Positions 25,059 to 34,501 are shown, numbered from the stretch's first letter. The stretch is DNA of 42,270 nucleotides from Desulforamulus putei DSM 12395 (GCF_900129195.1 NZ_FQUY01000024.1:1-42270), one strand, 5' to 3'. Numbers and translations: made by a program. The notes: generated by a model from the letters alone, not told the origin.

Positions 25059-25087
25059 ATTTTATCCTTTGAATTTGTAGGCGACAA
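25059..25087 (-). promoter_or_regulatory. candidate promoter of the chemoreceptor
   Basis: On the minus strand TTGTCG (25082-25087), 17 bases, TAAAAT (25059-25064), about 40 bases before the start. A sigma-D type promoter, common for such genes, was not found. Confidence 0.5.
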
Positions 25088-25138
25088 GTATCGTAAGGTT
25101 TTTGTTATATATTAATTGCATGCACTATAAATAAAAAT

Positions 25139-25167
25139 AGCCCCTGGAAGGATTACTCACAGGGGCT
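25139..25167 (-). terminator. terminator of the SASP-like gene
   Basis: AGCCCCTG and CAGGGGCT arms, followed on the minus strand by ATTTTTATTT. It lies 36 bases after the stop of the small gene at 25203. Confidence 0.75.
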
Positions 25168-25202
25168 GTGCGTATGTCCAGCCACAGGAACCGTCCCGGC
25201 GG

Positions 25203-25349
25203 CTATTTTTTCTTGTTTTTCTTATTTTTTACTTTTGATACTTTTGCTTGTTCAGTAAGCCCGAGTTCTGTACTTACCTCTTCCTTAAAATCGCCAACTG
25301 CATTATAGGCAGCTGGGAACAACCCTCTGTTTTTCTGTGAGCTTGGCAT
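25203..25349 (-). CDS. short SASP-like spore protein
   Basis: A 48-residue frame with ATG 25349 and GGGATGG 5-6 bases upstream, closed by its own terminator. Residues AAYNAVGDFKEEVSTELGL match the first helix of alpha/beta small acid-soluble spore proteins (pattern A...L..fKyEvAsElG), which includes the site cut by the germination protease GPR. The second, DNA-binding half of ordinary alpha/beta SASPs is replaced by a lysine/asparagine-rich tail (about 37-48). It may be a short variant or a gene whose second half was lost. Spore-specific promoter elements are not clear by eye. Confidence 0.6.
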   Translation of the reverse strand: MPSSQKNRGLFPAAYNAVGDFKEEVSTELGLTEQAKVSKVKNKKNKKK

Positions 25350-25539
25350 AATTATCCATCCCTAATCATTTTGGGTCATTAATAATTTGCCATGTCCAGG
25401 TAAGAAATATGAGGGTAATTATCAAATGTTTTTGTTTTTTGAGTGGATCATAGACCACCCATGGCAATTCATGACCTTTGTCGACAGTCTGAAATTAACT
25501 TTTTAATAGTTTAGGGAGGTTATGGACAAATCCAGCAAA
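25350..25539. other. gap between the SASP-like gene and hsp20
   Basis: AT-rich, without a supported gene. It should contain the SASP-like promoter; a CATATT...AATTATTA pair about 20 bases apart on the minus strand is only a weak match to sigma-G sites. Confidence 0.4.
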
Positions 25540-25983
25540 TTAATGAAACTCAATGTCAATTCTTTTTCTGGTATCTACTTGCAACTTGGGCATGCGTATT
25601 TCAAGCACACCGTTTTTATAGGTTGCTTTAACTCCTTCTGCCGCTACATGAGCAGGCAGGCTGACGGATCTCTGAAACCGACCAAAAAAACGTTCTTGCC
25701 GGTGCATGTGTTCTTCTTTTATTTCATTCACCTTGTTAATGGCGCCGCTAATGGTAAGCAGGTTGTTATCAATATAAATATTGACATCTTCCTTTTTTTC
25801 CAGCCCCGGTATATCGCATGCGGCTATTACTTCATTTTCAGTTTCATAAATATCAATCCTCGGGTTACCAAATCCCAGACCAATATTGTTTCTTATGGCA
25901 GGGATCTCTTGACTAAAGAATCGGTCAAATTCACGACGGATGTTTTCCAGATGACGGAAAGGCTCGTAAGGAATTAATGACAT
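25540..25983 (-). CDS. Hsp20/alpha-crystallin small heat shock protein
   Basis: A 147-residue ATP-independent holdase. The alpha-crystallin domain starts near PRIDIYETENEVIAACDIPG and ends with the conserved KNGVLEIRMPK. A short tail has an I-x-I motif (IDI) used for oligomer contacts. The N-terminal SLIPYEPFRHLENIRREFDRFF is typical. AAGGAGGG precedes the ATG. No CIRCE element is seen upstream. Upstream lies the folded element at 26052-26297. Confidence 0.95.
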   Translation of the reverse strand: MSLIPYEPFRHLENIRREFDRFFSQEIPAIRNNIGLGFGNPRIDIYETENEVIAACDIPGLEKKEDVNIYIDNNLLTISGAINKVNEIKEEHMHRQERFFGRFQRSVSLPAHVAAEGVKATYKNGVLEIRMPKLQVDTRKRIDIEFH

Positions 25984-26051
25984 ACTATAACCCTCCTTTA
26001 TTTTATTACACTTTTTTAATGCCCAATAAAATTAAATTGTATTCATAAAAC

Positions 26052-26297
26052 GGGCTGTGGTATAGCAGAAATCTTAGCGCCGCTTTCTGCTTATGGTACC
26101 GACAACAGCCCTTGGCGAAGCGCAGGAGCAAAATCCGGGGGCGCAACCAGGACGGTTGCGCCAGCCCGAACTGAACCAGGAAGGTGAATTGAGGGCGACC
26201 GGATTTTGCCCGGAGCGAGCCTTAGGGTACCCACGGGCACAAGACTGTCGGTGCGGCAACCGGAGTGAACGGGATAACGGAACTTCCCCTGTTATCC
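26052..26297. other. GC-rich, heavily folded non-coding element
   Basis: About 250 bases, much richer in GC than the flanks, made of nested hairpins. Hairpin 1 pairs 26052-26062 with 26097-26111 and has an inner GCAGAAA/TTTCTGC stem. Hairpin 2 is an 11-bp stem GCAAAATCCGG (26128-26138) with its complement (26199-26209), enclosing GCGCAACC/GGTTGCGC (26141-26161) and GCCC/GGGC. Hairpin 3 has GCAC/GTGC and CGG/CCG near 26237-26262. Hairpin 4 is GGATAAC/GTTATCC (26272-26297). Frames on both strands are proline/serine/arginine-rich without start signals, so I do not call a protein. It may be a structured RNA or a dispersed repeat. Confidence 0.6.
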
Positions 26298-26300
26298 ACA
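26292..26300 (+). promoter_or_regulatory. isolated perfect DnaA box
   Basis: TTATCCACA, the exact consensus, partly inside the last hairpin of the folded element and followed by an AT-rich stretch. It is about 6.4 kb from the main box cluster. Confidence 0.55.
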
Positions 26301-26337
26301 GTTTATTTTATATAGAAACATAATTTCCTAAACAATA

Positions 26338-26363
26338 CAAAATCCAGGCAAGCCTGGATTTTG
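26338..26363. terminator. bidirectional terminator after rsmG
   Basis: Perfect 11-bp arms CAAAATCCAGG and CCTGGATTTTG around CAAG. On the minus strand it follows rsmG by 10 bases. Confidence 0.82.
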
Positions 26364-26373
26364 TATCTGTATA

Positions 26374-27096
26374 TTACAAAATAGGTTTTTTGGCGGGTGT
26401 ACCGGCTTTTCGGGGATAAGTCTTTGGGGTGGACTGTATCTTTTTTATAATTACCAGGCTCCGCCCGTCCTGAATAAGAGGTAATTTCATTTTTTTTACC
26501 TCTGCCAATTGACCGCCCAGGGTCATGATGGCTTTACCGGCTTCCTGAACTTCCTCTTCAATTTCCGGACCCTTTTGGGAAATGAAATAACCGTTGATTT
26601 TAACACAGGGCATGCAGTATTCGGCCAGGACCGCCAGCCGGGCCACCGCCCGGGAGACAACAAAATCATAGGTTTCCCGGTGCTCTGCTCTCCGGCCAAA
26701 ATCTTCCGCCCTGTCATGGATAGCGCGAATGCCCGTCAGTCCTAAAGAAGCAAGGGTTTCATTTAAAAAAATAATCCGTTTTTTTAATGAATCCATGAGG
26801 GTGACATCCAAATCAGGGCGGTAAATTTTTAAAGGCAAACCGGGAAACCCTGCACCGGTGCCCACATCCAGCACCCTGGCACCTGCGGGAAAGTTTACTG
26901 CCGCTAAACAGGTAAGAGAATCAATAAAATGTTTAACAGCCACTTCCAATGGTTCCGTAATGGCGGTAAGATTAAACTTTTGATTTCCTTGCAAAACACA
27001 ATCATAATATTGTTGAAACAACTGCAGTTGACGATCAGATAAATGAAAACCCATCTCCTGCGAGGCCTTTGTTAAGGATGTGATGAGTTCTTCCAT
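26374..27096 (-). CDS. rsmG: 16S rRNA (guanine-527-N7) methyltransferase
   Basis: A 240-residue SAM-dependent enzyme that modifies G527 of 16S rRNA. The SAM loop VLDVGTGAGFPGLPL is intact, as are NLTAITEP, the acidic LMDSLKKRIIFL and FVVSRAVARL. ATG with GGAGG 8 bases upstream. It starts 1 base after the mnmG stop, giving the mnmE-mnmG-rsmG operon. The C-terminus is basic (PRKAGTPAKKPIL). Confidence 0.97.
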   Translation of the reverse strand: MEELITSLTKASQEMGFHLSDRQLQLFQQYYDCVLQGNQKFNLTAITEPLEVAVKHFIDSLTCLAAVNFPAGARVLDVGTGAGFPGLPLKIYRPDLDVTLMDSLKKRIIFLNETLASLGLTGIRAIHDRAEDFGRRAEHRETYDFVVSRAVARLAVLAEYCMPCVKINGYFISQKGPEIEEEVQEAGKAIMTLGGQLAEVKKMKLPLIQDGRSLVIIKKIQSTPKTYPRKAGTPAKKPIL

Positions 27097-27097
27097 G

Positions 27098-28987
27098 CTA
27101 ATTACCTCCGGCGGCCTTGCGTCGCTCCTGTTCCAGCCATACCAGCAGCACCGAGATATCTGCCGGGCTGACGCCGGAAATACGGGAGGCCTGTCCGATG
27201 GAGGAGGGTTTGCATTGAGCCAGCTTTTGCCTGGCCTCTACGGAAAGGCCTTTTATGGCATAATAATCAATGTCTTCCCTTAATTTACGCCCTTCCATTT
27301 TTTCAAACCGTTCCACCTGAGCCATCTGCTTTTTAATATAACCTTCATATTTAACTTCAATGTCTACTTCTTCAATGACCTCATCCGGCAGGGGCGGAAA
27401 TTCAGCGGATAATTTCATTAAAGATTTATAACTGATCTCCGGCCGTCTTAACAAATTGATGGCCGGGGTGGATTGGGTAATCTCACTGGAGTTTAATTCC
27501 CTTAATAAAGCATTGGTCTCCTCGCTGGCGGGAATTGTTATATTCTTCAATCGCTCGATTTCATCGTTAATGGCTTGCCATTTTTTCATGTAATGATGAT
27601 ACCTGGCCTCACTGACCAGTCCGATATCGTAACCCTTTTGGGTTAAACGGTGGTCCGCATTGTCCTGCCGTAACAACAGGCGATATTCCGCCCGGGCTGT
27701 CATTAAACGATAGGGTTCATTGGTGCCCTTGGTCACCAGGTCGTCAATTAAAACCCCGATATAGGCTTCCGCCCGGGAGAGGGTAAAGGGTTCTTTCTCT
27801 TTCACCTGTAAAGCGGCGTTAATGCCGGCCATGATTCCCTGGGCGGCCGCTTCTTCATAGCCGGATGTCCCGTTGATCTGCCCGGCTGTATAAAGGCCGG
27901 CAATTATTTTTGTTTCCAAAGTAGCCTTTAATTGGGTGGGAACCACATAATCGTACTCAATGGCGTAACCCGGCCGCATCATTTCTACCTGTTCCAGGCC
28001 GGGTACCGATCGCAGCATTGCCAGTTGCACATCCGGCGGCAAACTGGTGGACATGCCCTGTACATACATTTCATAAGTGTTTAACCCCTCTGGCTCGATA
28101 AAAATCTGATGCTGGGGTTTATCGGCAAACCGGACGACCTTGTCTTCAATGGAAGGGCAGTAACGGGGCCCCACCCCTTCAATAATACCGGAATACAGGG
28201 GCGATCGGTGCAAATTGTCCCGGATGATCTGGTGGGTCTTTTCTGAGGTGTAGGTCAGCCAGCAAGGTACCTGCTCCCTGTGCGTCACCGGGGAAATAAA
28301 GGAAAAGTTATGTAGTTCTTCATCCCCGGGTTGAATGGTCATTTTAGAAAAATCCACCGTCCGGCGGTCCACTCTGGCCGGTGTGCCGGTTTTAAACCGG
28401 CCCAATTGCAAGCCCAAATTTCTTAAATTATCACTGAGGTTGACCGAGGGAAACTGGCCGTTGGGTCCGCCTAGAAAGTGCACGTTGCCGATGATAATCC
28501 TGCCCTTAAGATAGGTTCCGGTTGTCACCACAACCGCTTTGGCGGAAAATTCCGCGCCGATATGGGTGACAACGCCGGTGACCCGGCCGTTTTTAACAAG
28601 AATTTCTTCCACCAGCAGTTGCTTAACGTCCAGGTTTTCCTGGGACTCCAGCGTTTTTTTCATTAACAATTGGTATTTGTTCTTATCCGCCTGAGCCCGC
28701 AGAGCGTGAACCGCAGGGCCTTTTCCGGTGTTCAGCATTCTCATTTGAATGGCCGCTAAATCGGTATTTAATCCCATCTGCCCTCCCAAGGCATCAATTT
28801 CCTTAACCAAATGGGATTTGGCAGGACCGCCCACGGCAGGGTTGCAGGGCATCAGGGCAACATTGTCCAGGTTCAGGGTCAATACCAATGTCTTACATCC
28901 CATCCTGGCAGCAGCCAAAGCAGCCTCGCAGCCGGCATGCCCGGCTCCCACCACAATAACGTCATAATCTCCCGCATGGTAACGCAA
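27098..28987 (-). CDS. mnmG: tRNA uridine-34 5-carboxymethylaminomethyl enzyme MnmG
   Basis: This FAD enzyme, with MnmE, modifies the wobble uridine of several tRNAs. Features include the FAD motif [21 protein letters not shown] (in parts), [23 protein letters not shown] and [13 protein letters not shown] favour TTG 28987 as start because TGAGGTGG lies 5-8 bases upstream; the in-frame GTG at 28996 would sit inside that ribosome site. It begins 10 bases after the mnmE stop. Length from here is 629 residues, normal for the family. Confidence 0.96.
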   Translation of the reverse strand: MRYHAGDYDVIVVGAGHAGCEAALAAARMGCKTLVLTLNLDNVALMPCNPAVGGPAKSHLVKEIDALGGQMGLNTDLAAIQMRMLNTGKGPAVHALRAQADKNKYQLLMKKTLESQENLDVKQLLVEEILVKNGRVTGVVTHIGAEFSAKAVVVTTGTYLKGRIIIGNVHFLGGPNGQFPSVNLSDNLRNLGLQLGRFKTGTPARVDRRTVDFSKMTIQPGDEELHNFSFISPVTHREQVPCWLTYTSEKTHQIIRDNLHRSPLYSGIIEGVGPRYCPSIEDKVVRFADKPQHQIFIEPEGLNTYEMYVQGMSTSLPPDVQLAMLRSVPGLEQVEMMRPGYAIEYDYVVPTQLKATLETKIIAGLYTAGQINGTSGYEEAAAQGIMAGINAALQVKEKEPFTLSRAEAYIGVLIDDLVTKGTNEPYRLMTARAEYRLLLRQDNADHRLTQKGYDIGLVSEARYHHYMKKWQAINDEIERLKNITIPASEETNALLRELNSSEITQSTPAINLLRRPEISYKSLMKLSAEFPPLPDEVIEEVDIEVKYEGYIKKQMAQVERFEKMEGRKLREDIDYYAIKGLSVEARQKLAQCKPSSIGQASRISGVSPADISVLLVWLEQERRKAAGGN

Positions 28988-28997
28988 TTTTTCCACC

Positions 28998-30383
28998 TCA
29001 TTTACCTATACAAAAATCCGCAAAAATCCTGTCAATTAAATCCTCGGTGACATGGTTGCCGGTAATTTCCCCCAGAATTTCCCAGGCTGATTTTAGATCA
29101 ATGGAAACCAGGTCCGCAGGAACCGCTTCCGCAAGACCCCGGCGGGCCTCCGTCAGATGATGTTTTGCCCTCTCCAGGGCATGCTTGTGACGGGAATTGG
29201 AGACCAGAATGTTGTCGGCGGCAGTGACTTTGCCTTCCAACACCAAATTTAAAATAGATTGTTCCAAACGTTCCAGCCCTATTTTCTTTTGAGCTGAAAT
29301 TTCCAGGATGTCGCTGTAACCGATGAGCTGTTTTAATTGCTCATAATCAATGGCATGATCGGCAATATCGATTTTATTAATGATGACCAGTACTTTTTTA
29401 TCCTTAATTAAACTAACAACCTTCAGGTCATCTTCCGTAAAACCGGTAGAGGCATCCAAAACCAGTAAAACCAAGTCTGCCTGATGCAATAACTGCCGTG
29501 ATCTTTCCACACCCAGTTTCTCCACCAGGTCCCGGGTTTCCCGCATCCCTGCTGTATCAATGATTTTTAAAGGAACACCTTTGATATTGATAACCTCTTC
29601 AATGACATCCCGGGTGGTTCCGGGTATGTCCGTAACAATGGCCCTTTGTTCCCTGAGCAGGGCATTTAGTAAAGAGGACTTACCAACATTAGGTTTTCCC
29701 ACGATGACCGTTCTAAGTCCTTCCCGATAAATCTTGCCGGTATCCGCATGGTCCAAAAGCTGTTCAATGACCTTTAACAACCCACTGCACCGGTCTGCCA
29801 TTTCCTCCAGGTTTTCTGCCGGAATATCGTCTTCCGGGAAGTCGATGATGGCTTCAATTCTGGCCAGCAGCCCCAGCAGTTCCTGTTGTAATTCATTCAC
29901 CTGTTCCGAGAGCTTGCCCCCCAGTTGAGCCATGGCAATCTTTGCCCCGGCATCGGTCTTGGCCCGGATGATATCGATGATGGACTCCGCCTGGGCTAAA
30001 TCCAAGCGGCCATTGAGAAAGGCTCGCTTGCTGAATTCCCCCGGCTCCGCCAGGCGGGCGCCCTGGCGCAGCACAACTTCCAGGACCCTGCGCAGGGGCA
30101 CAATTCCCCCGTGACAGCTGATTTCCACCACATCTTCAGCGGTAAAACTGCGCGGTCCCCGCATCACCGAAAGCAGCACTTCATCAATGATTTCCCGGGA
30201 ATCCGGATCAACCACATGGCCATAAACCAGTTTATAATTATCTTTGATATACCAGTCCCGGTTCACCTTGGGCTGAAAAACCCGCCGTCCTACCGCAATG
30301 GCTTCCGGGCCGCTGATACGGATCACGCCGATACTTCCTTCCCCGAGAGGAGTGGCAATGGCAACAATGGTGTCGTCTAACAC
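28998..30383 (-). CDS. mnmE: tRNA modification GTPase MnmE
   Basis: The 461 residues contain an N-terminal formyl-THF-binding domain ([21 protein letters not shown] in parts, then [15 protein letters not shown]), a helical region, and an inserted G domain with [27 protein letters not shown] and INKID. The C-terminal CIGK carries the reactive cysteine. I choose GTG 30383 because GCGGAGG lies 8 bases upstream; a longer frame has an unlikely N-terminus. It partners MnmG. Confidence 0.96.
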   Translation of the reverse strand: MLDDTIVAIATPLGEGSIGVIRISGPEAIAVGRRVFQPKVNRDWYIKDNYKLVYGHVVDPDSREIIDEVLLSVMRGPRSFTAEDVVEISCHGGIVPLRRVLEVVLRQGARLAEPGEFSKRAFLNGRLDLAQAESIIDIIRAKTDAGAKIAMAQLGGKLSEQVNELQQELLGLLARIEAIIDFPEDDIPAENLEEMADRCSGLLKVIEQLLDHADTGKIYREGLRTVIVGKPNVGKSSLLNALLREQRAIVTDIPGTTRDVIEEVINIKGVPLKIIDTAGMRETRDLVEKLGVERSRQLLHQADLVLLVLDASTGFTEDDLKVVSLIKDKKVLVIINKIDIADHAIDYEQLKQLIGYSDILEISAQKKIGLERLEQSILNLVLEGKVTAADNILVSNSRHKHALERAKHHLTEARRGLAEAVPADLVSIDLKSAWEILGEITGNHVTEDLIDRIFADFCIGK

Positions 30384-30431
30384 GTTTTCAACCTCCGCAT
30401 GGCATTGGTTAAATAACCAGAATGATTTGGA

Positions 30432-30462
30432 AAAACCCAGCAACCGGACGTTGCTGGGTTTT
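30432..30462 (-). terminator. terminator after jag
   Basis: Perfect 13-bp arms AAAACCCAGCAAC and its complement around CGGAC, with T residues on the minus strand side. It separates rpmH-jag from mnmE. Confidence 0.87.
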
Positions 30463-30470
30463 CCATCATG

Positions 30471-31091
30471 TTATTTCTTTGGGGAAATAATGATTTTTCT
30501 AAAGGGCTCCTCACCTTCACTGAAGGTGTAAATATCATCCCGACCCTGCAGGGCCGTGTGGATAATACGTCTTTCCTGAGAATTCATGGGCTCCAGCACA
30601 ACGCTGCGGCCCCGCTGCTTTGCTTTATCTGCCAACCGCATGGCCAGTTTTTGCAAAGTTTCTACCCTGCGCTGGCGATAACCTTCCACATCAAGGATGA
30701 CTTTCCGTTTTTGTTCCTGGTTTTTATTAATGGCTAAATTAACCAGATATTGCAGGGCGTCCAGGGTTTCTCCCCTGCGTCCTATCAGAACGCCCAAATC
30801 CGGGCCTTGTAAACTAACCTGCAGAACTTGATCTTTTTCTTGAATCTCCATGTCCACAGGAATTTCCATGGCCTGAAAAATACTCTTTAATAAATTGTCA
30901 GTTCTCCTGACAGGATTGTCCTTCAAGGTTAATTTTACTCTGGCAGGACGGGAGCCGATCAAACCAAACAAACCCTTGGAGGGCTCTTCCAGGACTTCAA
31001 TCATAACCTCATCCCGCAACACTCCGAATTCTTGCAGGCCAAGTTCAATGGCTTCATCGATGGTCTTACCGACCTTTTCTACTACCTTCAA
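30471..31091 (-). CDS. jag: RNA-binding protein Jag (KhpB)
   Basis: A 206-residue protein with a Jag-N domain (about 1-50, KGLFGLIGSRPARV), a KH domain with VLIGRRGETLDALQYL, and an R3H domain with the ERRIIH motif. It binds RNA with KhpA and affects division or sporulation in relatives. Start TTG 31091, within the last codons of yidC (26-base overlap), with GAGGGGG upstream. Confidence 0.95.
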   Translation of the reverse strand: MKVVEKVGKTIDEAIELGLQEFGVLRDEVMIEVLEEPSKGLFGLIGSRPARVKLTLKDNPVRRTDNLLKSIFQAMEIPVDMEIQEKDQVLQVSLQGPDLGVLIGRRGETLDALQYLVNLAINKNQEQKRKVILDVEGYRQRRVETLQKLAMRLADKAKQRGRSVVLEPMNSQERRIIHTALQGRDDIYTFSEGEEPFRKIIISPKK

Positions 31092-31758
31092 CTCCGGTTA
31101 CCCCCTCTTTAAGGTGCAGGGTCTCTTTGTTAATAAACCACTGTTGAATTGTTCCTACGATATTGAATACAACCCAATATAATGCCAAACCGGCCGGTAC
31201 GGTGCTGGCAATCCAACCGATTAACAAAGGCATCATATATAACATCGTTCTCTGGGTTTGGTCCTGGGTATTGGTGGTTAGTTTCGACTGCATATAAGTG
31301 GTGGCTGCGGCCAGCAGAGGCAAGATAAAATAGGGATCTTTATGACTTAAAGATGGAACCCAGAAAAAGTGCGCATGATCCGGGTTTTTAAAAGGAAAAG
31401 CGTACAGGGCCCGGTAAAGAGCAATCAGGATCGGCATCTGGATCAATAGGGGCAGACACCCGGCCATGGGGTTTACATTGTGCTCTTTGTACAGCTCCAT
31501 AATCTTTTGCTGCATCATCTGAGGGTCTTTGTTCTTATACTTATCCTGAATGGCCTTAATTTCCGGCGCCAGTTTCTGCATCATGACCATAGAATGCATC
31601 TGCTTTTTGGAAAGGGGATATAATACCACTTTGATGAACACGGTCAACAATATAATGGCAAGGGCATAGCTTGGCACACCTATATTGACAGTGAACCCAT
31701 ACAGCCAGTTCATTAACGCAGTCATTCCGTTTACAATGGCATCAAACCATCCAAACAA
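31066..31758 (-). CDS. yidC: membrane protein insertase YidC (SpoIIIJ type)
   Basis: A 230-residue insertase for membrane proteins, the short Gram-positive form. Five hydrophobic segments are seen, with the conserved arginine-free groove helices and motifs NPMAGCLPLLIQMPILIALYRAL (in parts) and TVPAGLALYWVV. No lipobox cysteine is visible near the N-terminus, unlike SpoIIIJ of Bacillus. Start TTG 31758 with AAGGAGG 9 bases upstream. Confidence 0.95.
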   Translation of the reverse strand: MFGWFDAIVNGMTALMNWLYGFTVNIGVPSYALAIILLTVFIKVVLYPLSKKQMHSMVMMQKLAPEIKAIQDKYKNKDPQMMQQKIMELYKEHNVNPMAGCLPLLIQMPILIALYRALYAFPFKNPDHAHFFWVPSLSHKDPYFILPLLAAATTYMQSKLTTNTQDQTQRTMLYMMPLLIGWIASTVPAGLALYWVVFNIVGTIQQWFINKETLHLKEGVTGVEGSRKGR

Positions 31759-31789
31759 TAGTCGTTACCTCCTTAAAGCCCAACAACAT

Positions 31790-31996
31790 TTAAACTGGGT
31801 CATATCCGCCCGGGTGGAAGGGATGGCATTTGGCCAGTCTCTTCACTGTCATCCACAGTCCCTTTACCACACCGTATTTTTTTACAGCTTGTATCGAATA
31901 TTCAGAACATGTAGGGTAAAACCGGCAAGTAGGCGGCTTTAAAGGAGAAATAAACCTTTGATAAAACATGAGGCCAAGCAAAACAACCTGCCGCAT
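31790..31996 (-). CDS. yidD: membrane protein insertion efficiency factor YidD
   Basis: A 68-residue amphipathic membrane-associated protein with [20 protein letters not shown] and the terminal [11 protein letters not shown], diagnostic of YidD. The ATG follows the rnpA stop without a gap. It assists YidC-dependent insertion. Confidence 0.96.
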   Translation of the reverse strand: MRQVVLLGLMFYQRFISPLKPPTCRFYPTCSEYSIQAVKKYGVVKGLWMTVKRLAKCHPFHPGGYDPV

Positions 31997-32338
31997 TCAT
32001 TCCCTCTCCTGTTGATTCAGTTTACCCAGAACATGCCACACGTGTTTTTCCATTTGATGATAATCCTGATCAAAGGAAGCCTGACGAACAATAAACACAA
32101 AATCGTGTGCTGCCGGAAAACGCTCCAAATTAAGCCTACAGATTTCCTTTAATATACGCCGCAGACGGTTACGGCAGACAGCTTTACCAACCTTTTTACT
32201 GATGGAAAAACCAAACCTGCGACCCAAACCCTTATTAGGAAATTGATACAGCACCAGATAACGGTTTGCCGCTGACACTCCATGACGGTAAACACTTTGA
32301 AACTCAGAATTCTTCTTTAAAGAAATAAATTTTTCCAT
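31997..32338 (-). CDS. rnpA: ribonuclease P protein component
   Basis: The 113-residue protein subunit of RNase P, which trims tRNA 5' ends. It has the motif VGKAVCRNRLRRILKEICR and FGFSISKKVG. GGAAGA precedes the ATG weakly. It lies between rpmH and yidD in the standard order. Confidence 0.96.
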   Translation of the reverse strand: MEKFISLKKNSEFQSVYRHGVSAANRYLVLYQFPNKGLGRRFGFSISKKVGKAVCRNRLRRILKEICRLNLERFPAAHDFVFIVRQASFDQDYHQMEKHVWHVLGKLNQQERE

Positions 32339-32408
32339 AGGGTCTTCCTAATAAAGGTTTTTTATGGATATCTTAACCAAAGGGGTAAAAGGTTATACAA
32401 ATTAGGAA

Positions 32409-32429
32409 AAGGCCACCCAAAGCGGCCTT
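32409..32429 (-). terminator. hairpin after rpmH
   Basis: On the minus strand AAGGCC, 9 bases, GGCCTT followed by TTCC. The stem overlaps the rpmH stop. It is weak, and may allow partial read-through into rnpA. Confidence 0.55.
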
Positions 32430-32562
32430 ATGCGGTCAAACGTTTTCTACCTTTTAAGCGTCTTCTCTTTAGTACGTTTCGGCCCGATTTAGTAGACATT
32501 CTCTTCATAAAACCATGAACTTTCTTGTGCCGGCGGTTCTTTGGCTGGAATGTGCGCTTCAA
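32428..32562 (-). CDS. rpmH: 50S ribosomal protein bL34
   Basis: The 44-residue basic protein starts [18 protein letters not shown], almost invariant in bacteria. The start is TTG 32562 with AAAGGAGGTG 8 bases upstream. It is the first leftward gene from oriC. Confidence 0.98.
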   Translation of the reverse strand: MKRTFQPKNRRHKKVHGFMKRMSTKSGRNVLKRRRLKGRKRLTA

Positions 32563-32630
32563 ACTATGTACACCTCCTTTAATGAGATAAGTATATAAAA
32601 AAAGATGGAAATACCAGACAGTCACTGAAA

Positions 32631-32659
32631 ATTATATTAAAATTACCGCCTTTAGTCAA
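32631..32659 (-). promoter_or_regulatory. sigma-A promoter for rpmH
   Basis: On the minus strand TTGACT (32654-32659), 17 bases, TATAAT (32631-32636). Confidence 0.85.
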
Positions 32660-32725
32660 GATATATGGTTTTTTGAAATTTTTTAGTTTCCTAGATATCC
32701 ATACCATATGTGAATATCATTTATT

Positions 32726-32812
32726 TGTTGATAACTCCTGGAAGTTTTGGTATTATTGATTTACACTTGTGGATAATTTTGATTATCCAGTTTTTACACA
32801 GGCTGTGGATAA
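32726..32812. other. oriC, upstream DnaA-box cluster
   Basis: Two perfect boxes TGTGGATAA at 32768-32776 and 32804-32812 (complement of TTATCCACA), plus near matches TGTTGATAA (32726-32734) and TTATCCAGT on the other strand (32783-32791). The region between rpmH and dnaA (32563-32941) is AT-rich and contains no gene. Confidence 0.9.
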
Positions 32813-32941
32813 AATTGTGAACAACTTTGTTGATTGTTAAAAATTTTACCCTACATCATCACATTTGCTCTCCACGCTCCCTTATTCAACTTAAGGGATT
32901 TTTTTAGGAATTAACGAAGTTCAGGGGGTTTTTTAAAGAAC

Positions 32942-34267
32942 ATGCAAAATGATATTCTGGCCAGGTGGGAGCAGGTTTTAATCCGTTTAGAAAAACAGGT
33001 GAATAAACATTCCTTTGAAACTTGGCTCGCCAAATGCAAACCGGTGGCTTTCTACGATAATACCATTATTATAGAAGTTCCCGACCATTTTTCCAAAGGT
33101 TGGCTGGCCGACCGTTATGCACCCCTTATAAAACAAGCCTACGAATCCATTATGCACCGGGAAATTTCCCTCCAATTTATTTTGGCAGGGCAGGAAGTGG
33201 ACCAGCCCAAACCAAGGGAAAGATCCCAGGAAGAAACCTACATTAATATCCTCAATCCCAGGTACACCTTTGATACCTTCGTCATCGGCAACAGCAACCG
33301 TTTTGCCCATGCTGCTTCCCTGGCCGTGGCGGAATCCCCCGCCAAGGCTTATAACCCTTTATTTATTTACGGCGGCGTTGGTTTGGGAAAGACTCACCTG
33401 ATGCATGCCATCGGGCATTATATACTGGAAAATAACCCCAATTTAAAGGTGGCCTACGTTACCTCAGAAAAGTTTACCAATGAACTGATTAACTCCATTC
33501 GAGATGATCAGACGGTGGAATTTCGCAATAAATACCGCAGTATGGATATTCTCCTGATTGACGACATTCAATTCCTGGAGAAAAAGGAACGGACCCAGGA
33601 GGAGTTTTTCCATACTTTCAATACCTTATATGAAGCCAACAAGCAGATTATCATCTCCAGCGACCGTCCGCCCAAGGAAATTGCCACCCTGGAGGACAGG
33701 CTGCGCTCCCGTTTCGAGTGGGGGCTGATCACCGACATCCAGCCGCCGGATTACGAAACAAGGGTGGCTATTTTAAGGAAAAAAGCTCAACTGGAAGGTA
33801 TTACCAATATCCCGGACGACACCATTGCTTATATCGCGGATAAAATCCAATCCAACATCCGGGAGCTGGAAGGGGCCCTCATCCGGGTCAGCGCTTTTTC
33901 TTCCTTAGAAAAAAGAGAAGCCACTCCCCAGCTGGCGGCAGAGGTTTTAAAGGATGTCATTTCACCCAGCAAACCAAAGGTTATTACCGTTTCTTTAATT
34001 ATGCAATGCGTGGCGGATTTTTACGGCCTGCGCATAGAAGACCTGAAGGCTAAAAAAAGAACTAGGTCGGTGGCTTTTCCCAGGCAGGTGGCCATGTATC
34101 TCACCCGGGAATTAACGGACCTGTCCCTGCCCAAGATCGGCGATGAGTTCGGCGGCCGGGACCATACCACCGTTCTGCACGCCTGCGAAAAAATTGTGGC
34201 CGATCTGCCCGGCGATCCGGTGCTGCAAGAAACCATCAAGGAATTAAAAAAACGCATCAGTGAATAA
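32942..34267 (+). CDS. dnaA: chromosomal replication initiator DnaA
   Basis: The 441-residue AAA+ initiator that binds DnaA boxes and opens the origin. Domain I lies at about 1-80 and a short domain II linker around 85-105. Domain III has Walker [11 protein letters not shown] and Walker B LLIDDIQF; domain IV has the box-binding signature [15 protein letters not shown]. The ATG follows AAAGAAC, a weak ribosome site, with GGGGG further upstream. It is flanked by box clusters on both sides. Confidence 0.98.
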   Translation: MQNDILARWEQVLIRLEKQVNKHSFETWLAKCKPVAFYDNTIIIEVPDHFSKGWLADRYAPLIKQAYESIMHREISLQFILAGQEVDQPKPRERSQEETYINILNPRYTFDTFVIGNSNRFAHAASLAVAESPAKAYNPLFIYGGVGLGKTHLMHAIGHYILENNPNLKVAYVTSEKFTNELINSIRDDQTVEFRNKYRSMDILLIDDIQFLEKKERTQEEFFHTFNTLYEANKQIIISSDRPPKEIATLEDRLRSRFEWGLITDIQPPDYETRVAILRKKAQLEGITNIPDDTIAYIADKIQSNIRELEGALIRVSAFSSLEKREATPQLAAEVLKDVISPSKPKVITVSLIMQCVADFYGLRIEDLKAKKRTRSVAFPRQVAMYLTRELTDLSLPKIGDEFGGRDHTTVLHACEKIVADLPGDPVLQETIKELKKRISE

Positions 34268-34490
34268 TGTGAATAGCTGGTGGACAAGTTTGTTAACAAT
34301 GTGGATGAACAAAACAACCCGGCTTTTAGAGGTTTTACCCTGTGAACAATATCAGGGACTTTTCTCCACAGGTTTCCTACAGCCTTAACACCAAGCTGGA
34401 CAAGGATTAAAGACCGTTACACACAAACCAACAGGTATTATTACTACTACTAACCTATCATAATTTATTTAATTAAAAATAAAAAATAAC
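34268..34490. other. oriC, unwinding part between dnaA and dnaN
   Basis: Near-consensus boxes TGTGGATGA (34300-34308) and TTCTCCACA (34362-34370) precede TTACACACA (34418-34426). Then five contiguous triplets TTA-TTA-CTA-CTA-CTA (34438-34452) have complements that read as DnaA-trio motifs (3'-[A/G]AT). An almost pure A/T stretch (34456-34490) follows. This is the layout of the B. subtilis duplex-unwinding element. Confidence 0.8.
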
Positions 34491-34501
34491 GGGGGAGGAC
34501 T

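Noticed and set aside
26074-26323. Frames on both strands of the folded element that look like small proteins
   Set aside because: Proline/arginine/serine-rich composition, no ribosome site, and overlapping stems explain the open frames as a GC effect.
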